A stretch of DNA of 64,000 nucleotides from Paenibacillus helianthi (lineage in GTDB: Bacteria > Bacillota > Bacilli > Paenibacillales > Paenibacillaceae), in assembly GCF_001909055.1 (NCBI RefSeq), contig NZ_LVWI01000044.1, positions 31,714 to 95,713 of the forward strand, given 5' to 3'. The position numbers and the translations under genes were made by a program. The notes under the pieces are model-generated. The model was not told where the DNA came from, made no database searches, and saw only the letters and a list, made by a program, of their open reading frames with translations. Of this stretch, positions 34,663 through 42,168 are shown one piece after another; within the stretch, counting starts at the first letter, position 1, and each line of letters begins with the position of its first letter.

Positions 34663-35436
34663 ATGAAGAGTGAGATCACCATCAGTGAACTAGCCAAGCT
34701 TATGAATGTGTCGGTGCATCAGATCCGCTATTTTGAAGAAAAGGGTGTACTTCTGCCTTCTTATACTGACGGCAACCAGTACCGTAGGTATAGCATCGAC
34801 CAGATCTATCAGCTGGCCCATATTATGCTGCTGCGGAAGCTGGGGCTGCCGGTCCAGACGGTCAAGGAATGTATGACAGACTTTGGGCCGGATGAGGTCC
34901 GGCAAATGCTCCAGAACTCTTTGGAAGATACGCAATCCGAGATTCTCCGGCTTCAGCAGCTTGAGCATTTTATTGGCAAGGTACTGCATGAGCACGATGA
35001 TTTCAGCCAGGATACCACGGCTTACCGGGTAGTGCGGCGGGAATCCGTAAATTTGAGGCGGTGGTTCGAGCTTAACGAACAGTCTGCCCTACAGGCGAGA
35101 CAACTTGCGGAGTATGCCAAGCCTGCCCTTAATCTGTTTGAAGCAGACATTCATTATGTGTATGAAGGCACCGGTTCCGCTGTACTTTGCACGGAAGTCA
35201 TGGAAGCCACGGAAACGGTAGATCTGGTGCTGGCTGCAGGAGAGTATCTGTGCTCCCCGTTTCAGGTGTCCCGGGAGGATGAACTGGCTCAACAGATCGT
35301 CCGGTTTGGCGAATATGCGGCAGAGCATGCCTATATTTCCGCAGGACCTCTAATCCTCATTGAGAAATCGTATCTCTCCCTGTTCAGTCAGGATAAGCTT
35401 CATTACGAGCTGCTGCAGCGGATGGTATCCGCATGA
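34663..35436 (+). CDS. MerR-family activator with effector-binding domain
   Basis: Regulator of 257 aa. The N-terminal MerR winged helix is ITISELAKLMNVSVHQIRYFEEKGVLLPSYTDGNQYRRYSIDQIYQLAHIMLLRKLGL at about 4-65; a coiled-coil dimer helix follows (to about 115); the C-terminal 140 residues look like a GyrI/BmrR-type small-molecule domain. GTG 34648 opens the frame, but ATG 34663 behind GGGAGTG is preferred. First gene of a tightly coupled operon (4-base overlaps) with an acetyltransferase and an alpha/beta hydrolase. The ligand is unknown; drug- or toxin-type ligands are common in this group. Confidence 0.92.
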   Translation: MKSEITISELAKLMNVSVHQIRYFEEKGVLLPSYTDGNQYRRYSIDQIYQLAHIMLLRKLGLPVQTVKECMTDFGPDEVRQMLQNSLEDTQSEILRLQQLEHFIGKVLHEHDDFSQDTTAYRVVRRESVNLRRWFELNEQSALQARQLAEYAKPALNLFEADIHYVYEGTGSAVLCTEVMEATETVDLVLAAGEYLCSPFQVSREDELAQQIVRFGEYAAEHAYISAGPLILIEKSYLSLFSQDKLHYELLQRMVSA

Positions 35437-36107
35437 TGAAGTCCTCCTTCACTATTGAACCGATGCAGGCCAAGTACAACCGGCAGGTCAGCCAACTTCT
35501 TGTGCACGCGTTCAGCGGCAAGTTTTCTCCCTTAACCCGGATGGGGGAAGGCGATCTGGCTCTCTTGTTCGAAGAGCTGCTGGATGCCTTTCCGGGAGAA
35601 CAGTCAAGTCAACGTATGGTAGCAATACATGAAGAAACGGTGATTGGAACGCTGTGCCTCAAGTGGAAACCGGGTGCAGGCGTTGATACTGCGGAGGCAC
35701 CTCCATCTGCAAGACTTTCAGAGATGCGGGAACTGGCCCGGTTCGGGAGGTGGAAGGTGTTCAAGCTGTTGACAGCGTTACACGTTTTGAGCCATGAGCC
35801 GCAGGACGGAGAATGCTATATTGCCGATCTGTCTGTCCATCCGCTGCATCGCGGGAAGGGGACAGGCAAGCTGCTGCTGCAATGGGCGCACGCTTATGCG
35901 GTTTGCCAGCCGCAATGGACTTTCCTGAGCCTCCATGTCTCCGGGAGCAATGCAGGTGCCAAGCGGCTATATGAACAAATTTCCTTCAGTACGCAAGAGG
36001 AGCAGCACCGTCTGCTGCTGTATGTTCTTGTTCGTGAATGGAAATGGGAATATATGATTTTGCCGCTCGAACCCACAGAGCATAGAGCCGGAGAGGAGTC
36101 CTTATGA
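35433..36107 (+). CDS. GNAT-family N-acetyltransferase (MerR operon)
   Basis: A 224-aa acetyltransferase, coupled by ATGA overlaps to both neighbours. The coenzyme A site is CYIADLSVHPLHRGKGTGKLLLQWAHAYA (motif A, HRGKGTGKLLL at about 142-152), then LSLHVSGSNAGAKRLYEQISF for motif B. The N-terminal half is longer than in minimal GNATs. Because it follows a MerR-type activator, an acetylating detoxification role is plausible but not shown. Confidence 0.88.
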   Translation: MMKSSFTIEPMQAKYNRQVSQLLVHAFSGKFSPLTRMGEGDLALLFEELLDAFPGEQSSQRMVAIHEETVIGTLCLKWKPGAGVDTAEAPPSARLSEMRELARFGRWKVFKLLTALHVLSHEPQDGECYIADLSVHPLHRGKGTGKLLLQWAHAYAVCQPQWTFLSLHVSGSNAGAKRLYEQISFSTQEEQHRLLLYVLVREWKWEYMILPLEPTEHRAGEESL

Positions 36108-37108
36108 AAAGAATAATAGGAAGATTACTCCTGGTTATTGTACTGCTCTGTACGGGCGCGGTACTGTATGTATTCCAGCAAAACAGCTTTGACATGAGTG
36201 AGCAGTCCATTGAGATCGACTCTCCCCAAGGCAAGTTGACAGGTACGCTTGTCCTGCCGAAGAACGCTTCCGGTAAGCTGGGACTTGTGTTGTTCATTCA
36301 CGGTGACGGGCCGATTAATGCTTCCCACGGGGATGGATATAAGCCGCTATGGGAGCGGCTTGCTGCACAGGGCTATGCTTCGCTGTCGCTGAACAAGAGA
36401 GGCATTGACGGATCAGCAGGGAATTGGCTCGATCAGAGCATCGATGACCGGGTGGAAGAAGCACGCCAGGCGCTGGCCTGGGCGAGAACACAGCCGATGA
36501 TTGATCCATCTCGGATAGGTGTGTGGGGAGCCAGCCAGGCCGGATGGGTGATTCCGAAGCTTGCGGGGAAGGAGCCGCTTGCCTTCAGTATTCTGGTATC
36601 TCCAGCGATCAACTGGTTAACCCAGGGGGAGTACAATACGCGGATGCAAATGGCGAAGGACGGTTATTCCGGGGATGAAATTTCCGCACAGGTAGCGTAT
36701 GAACAGCAGATCAAGGAGCTTCTGGCAAAGAATGCAACGTACGAAGAATATGTAAAAGCAGCGAATCAGGAGGATGTGATGTCCCGGGACCGCTGGACCT
36801 TCGTGGGCAAGAACTTCAGAGCGGATGCGACTGACGATCTGCAGCACTTCAACTCTCCTGTACTCCTCCTGCTGGGGGAAGAGGATGTGAATGTAGACTG
36901 GAGGGAAACGGAGGAGGTATACCGCAGAGAGGTGAGCCCATCCTTGCTCACGGTCAAGGTCTTTCCCGGCACAGAGCACTCCATGCTGACTACCCGTACG
37001 GCGGATTCCAGGCTGCGGGCCGTGATAATCAGCCTGTTCGCGCCAAGACAAATCACGGTCAAAGGCTATATGGAGCAAATTGCAGATTTTTTGCAGAAGC
37101 TTCCTTGA
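36104..37108 (+). CDS. membrane-anchored or secreted alpha/beta hydrolase
   Basis: A 334-aa serine hydrolase. A single N-terminal helix (5-23, LLLVIVLLCTGAVLYVF) is a membrane anchor or uncleaved signal. The oxyanion region is LFIHGDGP (64-70), the nucleophile Ser144 is in GASQAG, the acid is in LGEEDVNVD and the His in GTEHSM. This arrangement resembles dienelactone hydrolase/X-Pro peptidase-like alpha/beta enzymes (BAAT/DLH group). It overlaps the GNAT gene by 4 bases and is the last gene of the MerR operon. Substrate unknown; the outward location suits attack on an external ester or peptide. Confidence 0.9.
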   Translation: MKRIIGRLLLVIVLLCTGAVLYVFQQNSFDMSEQSIEIDSPQGKLTGTLVLPKNASGKLGLVLFIHGDGPINASHGDGYKPLWERLAAQGYASLSLNKRGIDGSAGNWLDQSIDDRVEEARQALAWARTQPMIDPSRIGVWGASQAGWVIPKLAGKEPLAFSILVSPAINWLTQGEYNTRMQMAKDGYSGDEISAQVAYEQQIKELLAKNATYEEYVKAANQEDVMSRDRWTFVGKNFRADATDDLQHFNSPVLLLLGEEDVNVDWRETEEVYRREVSPSLLTVKVFPGTEHSMLTTRTADSRLRAVIISLFAPRQITVKGYMEQIADFLQKLP

Positions 37109-37207
37109 TCCGAACGCTGAAAAGCCTCTCTTATGTCCAAGATATGTAATTCAGTATTGAATATAAATACTATTATATCTGACTAAACCATTTGAGAGAG
37201 GCGAGAC

Positions 37208-38047
37208 ATGATGAAAAAAAAGGCTTCACCGGCCCCCGCAAGACTTCTTCCCTCCAGAACTGCGGTTAAGCGAGCAGCAGCCACTCCTCCGGCCAAAGCC
37301 CAGGTTATCCGCTTTGCGGTGATCGGGGACAGTCATGTGGGATATGGGAACAGCTCCGGCATATTTAAGAACCTTTTGCCGAAAGCGGTCAGCGGTGTAA
37401 AACCGGGGTTTGTGATATTTGGCGGCGACAATGCCCAGGCGGGGGCGGATCATGGGAATCATGCGGATGCGTATTACAAGGACTTCAAGGATACTGTATT
37501 AAGCACGCTTGGGAGTATTCCTTACAAAGCATCCATAGGCAATTGGGAGGCGAGTACCCGGCCGTTATTCACCAAATATTTGGGCGCTGTGTCCGGACAA
37601 ATGAACTTTCCGGGAACGCAAGGCAAAGTGAAGTACGTGTGGCTCGATTGCGCATTGGGCCAGTTCAGTCCAGCGAGCCTGGCGCTGCTGAAGAAGCTGG
37701 ATGACAAGCACTTTTATGTGATTGATTTTCATTGGCCTTTGAAGATTGCGGGGATTACTGTGGAGCCGAGCCATGTGCTGAGCCAGTCGGAAACCAGCAA
37801 GTTTTTCATGGCCATCCCTCCAAAAGCAAGAAACAGGGTACTCGCCATTTTTACGCATCATGGACATTTATTTTACCGGAAGCTTGACCATATCTACCCT
37901 GGATTTGCCACCACCAAGTTTTTCGTCTGCGGATGCTCGGGGGATTATAAATGCAAGCCGAACGGGGACCGGGGATATTACGATGGAGCCTTGACGATGA
38001 ACGGGAATCAAGTCAGTGTTGAAGCCTTTCAGGTAAAAGTGGTGTAG
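37208..38047 (+). CDS. calcineurin-like metallophosphoesterase-fold protein
   Basis: A 279-aa protein with a metallophosphoesterase core. Seen: FAVIGDSHVGYGN (motif GDxH, about 36-48), FVIFGGDNAQAGADHG (GGDxx, about 70), SIGNWEAS where the usual GNH(D/E) is GNWE, and the last metal motif FTHHGHLFYR (about 218-227, GHxH variant). The N-terminal 30 residues are basic and proline/alanine-rich without a clear signal. With the first-shell His of GNH replaced by Trp, catalysis may be altered. ATGATG follows GAGAGGCGAG. Alone in a transcription unit: terminator 87 bases after the stop. Confidence 0.8.
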   Translation: MMKKKASPAPARLLPSRTAVKRAAATPPAKAQVIRFAVIGDSHVGYGNSSGIFKNLLPKAVSGVKPGFVIFGGDNAQAGADHGNHADAYYKDFKDTVLSTLGSIPYKASIGNWEASTRPLFTKYLGAVSGQMNFPGTQGKVKYVWLDCALGQFSPASLALLKKLDDKHFYVIDFHWPLKIAGITVEPSHVLSQSETSKFFMAIPPKARNRVLAIFTHHGHLFYRKLDHIYPGFATTKFFVCGCSGDYKCKPNGDRGYYDGALTMNGNQVSVEAFQVKVV

Positions 38048-38134
38048 GCCAAAGTAACTGCTTAAATCTATCTTTGAATTGTCCGACGTCAATCTTGTGG
38101 AACGCTCCAAAAAGGGTACGAAATTGTGGGGAGA

Positions 38135-38169
38135 AGTCCTTCAAACGATTCTGAAGGGCTTTTTATTTT
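38135..38169 (+). terminator. terminator after the metallophosphoesterase gene
   Basis: AGTCCTTCA (38135-38143) and TGAAGGGCT (38152-38160) form a 9-bp stem with one G-U pair, followed by TTTTATTTT. Confidence 0.82.
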
Positions 38170-38234
38170 GGACACATAGCGAACAAACCAATTAGGTATA
38201 ATAGATTTATAGAGTTGAAGTACAAGGAGAATTT

Positions 38235-39986
38235 ATGAAAAACAAGAGTATTACGTTCAAACTCTTTATGATAACTGTTTTGTTTTTTGCCTTTTTTTAT
38301 ATGATGATCATTCTCTCGCAACTGCTGCTCTTCAATGACTTTTACGAGAATCATAAATTAAATAAGGTGGAGCAGCATCTGGCGAAGTTTGCCTCTGATT
38401 ATACCCGTAAGGAGTGGAGCTCCGATCAGCTCTCCCGTGAAATACTCAAATTTATGACCCGGAACAGAAGCCAATTGGCAATCATAGATATCGATGGAAA
38501 AGTGGTCGTTGATGATCCTTACCATATGCTTATCACGCAGGATGACGGTCAGAAAATGATGGTCTCTTTATCCCTGTTTATGACTCTGCATGGAGACCAG
38601 TTCAGAGCTGCGAATATTCAGAAAGGGGATCGGATCACACTCTGGGGTGAGGTAGAGAAACGGGGGAAAGAGAATACCAGCGTGCTCTATCCCGAAAAAA
38701 TGTACATACCGGATTCTAAAGTGATCGGTGAGGAGGAGGGAAAGGTTTCCTCTCAGGTGTCAGGGACGGTAAGCAATATTGAACTGCCTTACTTTAAAAT
38801 CTGGAATCAGCGGCAAGGTCTGCTCATGCAGGCGTTGTCCGAGACATTCCCGTTATCCGGTGAATTAAAGAAGCGGCTGAACCATATGGAGATGCAGCAG
38901 TTCCCATGGTTTGAATCCTGGAGTGGAACGAACAATGTTATCATTTTGCAGCCTCTGTTAAAAAATAATGGAGAGCTGGAAATCCTGTTCTCGGTTACCT
39001 CCATCCAGGAAATTAGCGATACCAATGATGCACTTCGTGAATTCTATATCTATTTGGGAATTGGGGGCTTCTTTCTGATTCTCATCTTATCCCTGTTCTT
39101 CTCAAAAATAGTAACCAAACCGCTGATCGCCCTGAATCAGATGGCGAAGCGGATGCTTAACTTCGACTTTACGGCGGTATCCCCCATTCGTCAAAATGAC
39201 GAGTTAGGCAGCCTGTCGAACAGTATGCTGCTGATGTCGCAGAAACTGGACAGTGCGCTAAGTGAACTGAAAGACGCCAATGTCAAACTGCTAGAGGATA
39301 TTGAGCAGAAACAGAGACTCGAAGTGCTCCAGCAGAGTTTTTTTGCCAACGCTTCGCACGAATTAAAGACTCCGCTGAGTATTGTCAAAAGCTTCGCGGA
39401 AGGCTTGCAGGATGGAGTGAATGTAAAGAAACGAGAGCACTATATGTCAGTCATTATCGAAGAAGCGGGTAAGATGGAGATGCTAATTAAGGATATGCTG
39501 GATTTGGCGAGGTTGGAGTCAGGAACCATAGTGCTGAGGAAACGGATGTTTTTGCTCAGTGAACTGGTGGAGAAAGTTGCTGACAAGCTGGTGTACTTAC
39601 TCAAGGAGAAGGAACTGGAGATTATAGTTGTGCCTGTGAATGAACTGCATGTACTGGCTGATCAGGAGTGGATGGAACAAGTCATTATCAACTTGATTAT
39701 GAACGCCATTCGTCATGCCGAAGAAGGAAGTGTGATTACCATTGAAATTCATAGCGACACCAGTACTAAGCTCTATGTTGATAATATTGGTGAGACCATA
39801 CCAGAAGATCAGCTTCATCTGATTTGGGAACGGTTTTACCGGGTAGAGCCTTCACGCAGCCGCAAGACCGGTGGGACAGGGCTGGGCCTTTCGATTGCCG
39901 GGCAGATTTTGGGCATGCACGGCTTCGACTATGAAGTGGAAAATTTGCAGAATGGGGTCCGTTTTATCATCCATTTCAGCAATTAA
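38235..39986 (+). CDS. sensor histidine kinase (first gene of two-component/pssA/dedA operon)
   Basis: Membrane kinase of 583 aa. Helix 1 (about 12-33), a 230-residue extracellular domain, helix 2 (about 268-288), HAMP (about 289-345), then the dimerisation domain with phosphoacceptor His375 in NASHELKTPLS. The ATPase domain has the N box (VIINLIMNAIRHAEE), the G1 box LYVDNIGETIP, an F-box (RFYRVEPSRSRKTGG) and the GLGLSIAGQILGMHG G2 box. The extracellular part contains repeated EGKV/ELPYFK strands that I do not recognise. Unusually it is placed before its response regulator, 33 bases away. The next genes pssA and dedA suggest it senses envelope stress. Confidence 0.93.
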   Translation: MKNKSITFKLFMITVLFFAFFYMMIILSQLLLFNDFYENHKLNKVEQHLAKFASDYTRKEWSSDQLSREILKFMTRNRSQLAIIDIDGKVVVDDPYHMLITQDDGQKMMVSLSLFMTLHGDQFRAANIQKGDRITLWGEVEKRGKENTSVLYPEKMYIPDSKVIGEEEGKVSSQVSGTVSNIELPYFKIWNQRQGLLMQALSETFPLSGELKKRLNHMEMQQFPWFESWSGTNNVIILQPLLKNNGELEILFSVTSIQEISDTNDALREFYIYLGIGGFFLILILSLFFSKIVTKPLIALNQMAKRMLNFDFTAVSPIRQNDELGSLSNSMLLMSQKLDSALSELKDANVKLLEDIEQKQRLEVLQQSFFANASHELKTPLSIVKSFAEGLQDGVNVKKREHYMSVIIEEAGKMEMLIKDMLDLARLESGTIVLRKRMFLLSELVEKVADKLVYLLKEKELEIIVVPVNELHVLADQEWMEQVIINLIMNAIRHAEEGSVITIEIHSDTSTKLYVDNIGETIPEDQLHLIWERFYRVEPSRSRKTGGTGLGLSIAGQILGMHGFDYEVENLQNGVRFIIHFSN

Positions 39987-40019
39987 ACGCTAGTCACAAG
40001 ATTGAAGGTAGGGAATGCG

Positions 40020-40709
40020 ATGAGCAAGAAAGTTCTTATTGTTGAAGATGAGACCCGAATCAGGGAAATTATATCAGACTATTTCATTCAGGATGGCTGG
40101 GAGGTTATTGAAGCAGAGAACGGAAAGGATGCGTTAGATAATTTCGATTCGTTCTACCCGGATTTAATCATTCTCGATGTAATGATGCCTAAGATGAATG
40201 GGTTTGAAGTATGCCGGAAAGTTCGCAGCCGCTCAGGAGTGCCCATCATCATACTCACAGCTAAATCAGCCGATCATGATAAGGTACACGGCTTTGAGCT
40301 TGGAGCAGATGATTATGTGACCAAACCGTTTAGTCCCAAGGTGCTTATCGCCAGAGCGAACTCGCTTATGAAACGTGCAACTGAAAATTATAAGCCGCAA
40401 GGGCATATGATGAAATTTGGGTCCGCAATGTTAAATACGTTAGCCCACAAACTGGAGGTGGATGGCAGAGAGGTTGAGCTGGCACCGAAAGAATATGAGC
40501 TGTTATTACTGCTTATGAATAATGAAAATGTGGTGATTTCCAGAGAGGCGATCATCAATCGGGTGTGGGGTATAGATTTTGATGGGGATTATCGGGTTGT
40601 GGATACACATATTAAGAAACTGAGAGCGAAGCTTGGGTATGAATCGAGTTATATTCGTACGGTCATCGGTGCAGGATATAAGTTTCATCAAGAGATTGGA
40701 GATAAGTAA
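40020..40709 (+). CDS. OmpR/PhoB-family response regulator
   Basis: DNA-binding regulator of 229 aa. The receiver domain (1-120) has the acidic pocket IVEDE, phospho-acceptor Asp53 in DLIILDVMMPKMNG, Thr/Ala of ILTAKS and the DYVTKPFSP lysine loop. The winged-helix effector (about 135-229) ends with the family motif VVDTHIKKLRAKLG and VIGAGYKF. The frame opens at 40002 with TTG, but ATG 40020 is preferred. Partner of the upstream kinase; probable regulator of pssA and dedA, which follow directly. Confidence 0.94.
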   Translation: MSKKVLIVEDETRIREIISDYFIQDGWEVIEAENGKDALDNFDSFYPDLIILDVMMPKMNGFEVCRKVRSRSGVPIIILTAKSADHDKVHGFELGADDYVTKPFSPKVLIARANSLMKRATENYKPQGHMMKFGSAMLNTLAHKLEVDGREVELAPKEYELLLLLMNNENVVISREAIINRVWGIDFDGDYRVVDTHIKKLRAKLGYESSYIRTVIGAGYKFHQEIGDK

Positions 40710-40733
40710 GGTTCTTAGAAGGAGTAGATCATC

Positions 40734-41258
40734 ATGATATGGAAATGGATACCCTCGATTTGCACTGTATTCAATTTAGGAGCTGGAGCAGCTTCGTTGA
40801 TATTTACGATTGAAGCCTATTATAAGATTGCATTCTTTCTAATTCTGCTGGCAGCCTTTTTTGATGTGCTTGACGGTCTGTTAGCCAGATTAATGAATTG
40901 TCCGAGTGAATTCGGTAAGCAGCTCGATTCATTGGCAGATCTGATTTCATTTGGGGCTGCGCCTGTTTTTCTGATCCTGCTGCACCAGTCAGGTGATTTG
41001 CGTGGGGGAGGCGGGGCTGCGGCTATTGTATTTATCATTTGTGGTGCTCTCCGATTAGCCCGATTTAATGTATCTGCATCCAGTACGGAATTTACAGGGT
41101 TGCCGATTACAGCGGCCGGAGTGATTCTATCTTTCTTTTCGGTTCCCAATCATCATATGGAGCCGCCTGTGATTATTGCATTAATTGGCGCCCTTTCTTT
41201 GTTAATGATTAGCCGGATCCGGTTTCCATCATTAAAAAAGATAACGGTTAGGAAGTGA
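40734..41258 (+). CDS. pssA: CDP-diacylglycerol--serine O-phosphatidyltransferase
   Basis: Membrane enzyme of 174 aa that makes phosphatidylserine from CDP-diacylglycerol and L-serine. The CDP-alcohol phosphotransferase motif D(X2)DG(X2)AR(X8-9)G(X3)D(X3)D is complete in FFDVLDGLLARLMNCPSEFGKQLDSLADLISFG at about 37-70. Six hydrophobic segments follow the usual topology. ATG follows GAAGGAG by 9 bases; the dedA gene starts 4 bases after the stop. It could be the major Pss or a second copy; whether the genome has another cannot be seen here. Its place after a two-component system points to stress-controlled phospholipid synthesis. Confidence 0.92.
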   Translation: MIWKWIPSICTVFNLGAGAASLIFTIEAYYKIAFFLILLAAFFDVLDGLLARLMNCPSEFGKQLDSLADLISFGAAPVFLILLHQSGDLRGGGGAAAIVFIICGALRLARFNVSASSTEFTGLPITAAGVILSFFSVPNHHMEPPVIIALIGALSLLMISRIRFPSLKKITVRK

Positions 41259-41262
41259 AATC

Positions 41263-41754
41263 ATGGAGATGGTTACGGAATTCATCTCACAATTCGGTTA
41301 TGCGGCAATCGTAATTTTGCTCGCACTCGGAATAGTAGGTCTTCCCATACCCGATGAGACACTAATGGTGTTTGTTGGATATTTAGCTTCTGTACATGTG
41401 TTGAATTATGTGCTTGTGATACTGTTTAGTTTTATCGGGTCCGTAGCAGGGATGACCATCAGCTATACCATTGGAAGAAAGCTGGGTTACAGTATTATTC
41501 ACAAATGCGGTAAGTGGGTTGGATTGACTCCCAAACGATATCGGAAGGTAAAAAGATGGTTCGCAAAATATGGAGTCTGGACAATCTTTTTTTCTTATTT
41601 CATTCCTGGAGTAAGACATGCGGCCGGATACATATCAGGAATTACGACGATGCCGTTTAAAAAGTATTTTTTATTATGCTGTATTGGAGCGGCTGTCTGG
41701 ACGGTTTTGTTTGTATCCATTGGCTTTTTTGTAGGACAGAAGTTTTCATTCTAA
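41263..41754 (+). CDS. DedA-family membrane protein
   Basis: A 163-aa DedA/VTT-domain protein of the cytoplasmic membrane. Typical motifs: LGIVGLPIPDETLMVFVGYLAS at the first re-entrant region, GSVAGMTISYTIGRKLGY, then FFSYFIPGVRHAAGYISGI with the family's F/YFxPGxRxxxxxxAG-like block and a last helix. DedA proteins move phospholipids (undecaprenyl phosphate or PE transport in UptA/PetA homologues; family knowledge) and are needed for membrane and drug homeostasis. It follows pssA by 4 bases; a terminator closes the operon. Confidence 0.92.
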   Translation: MEMVTEFISQFGYAAIVILLALGIVGLPIPDETLMVFVGYLASVHVLNYVLVILFSFIGSVAGMTISYTIGRKLGYSIIHKCGKWVGLTPKRYRKVKRWFAKYGVWTIFFSYFIPGVRHAAGYISGITTMPFKKYFLLCCIGAAVWTVLFVSIGFFVGQKFSF

Positions 41755-41789
41755 AAGATTTGCGCGCGCCAATAGAAATATGTGCTGCA

Positions 41790-41825
41790 GACGTTCCCGG
41801 GCCTGACGCCGGGAGCGTCTTTTTT
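41790..41825 (+). terminator. terminator of the kinase-pssA-dedA operon
   Basis: GACGTTCCCGG (41790-41800) pairs with CCGGGAGCGTC (41809-41819), 11 bp with one mismatch, and is followed by TTTTTT. Confidence 0.9.
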
Positions 41826-42089
41826 GTGCTTCCAAAGGCCTGAACTGTGTGAACTAATGGGACGGGGGGCGAATACCTTACATCACTGGCATAAGTACTC
41901 CAGAGCGGGCACACAATAGGGAGAAGTGCAGGCGGGATGTGCATCCTTTTGGTGTGCGGAATGCAGTTTACTTTAACGATTATTGTTTACTTGTTATGTT
42001 TTCCTACATATATAGCGCCTAAATCCCCGTATTTATCAACAGAAAATGGTTTATTGTGCGTATTTGCATTCGTATGTAATACTAGGTGA

Positions 42090-42128
42090 CATCGAAGGCG
42101 TCAAACACCAATGGTGAAACATTCGATG
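42090..42128 (+). promoter_or_regulatory. nested inverted repeats in the leader of the second sugar importer operon
   Basis: CATCGAA (42090-42096) and TTCGATG (42122-42128) enclose a smaller CACC-AAT-GGTG (42106-42116). The element lies 40 bases upstream of the binding-protein ATG and could be an operator of the YesN-like regulator encoded downstream, or an mRNA hairpin. No other gene or clear promoter is visible in the 414-base gap (41755-42168) beyond the dedA terminator. Confidence 0.45.
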
Positions 42129-42168
42129 ACATGTTAAATAACATCAAAAGGGGAAAGGTGATGAGAGA

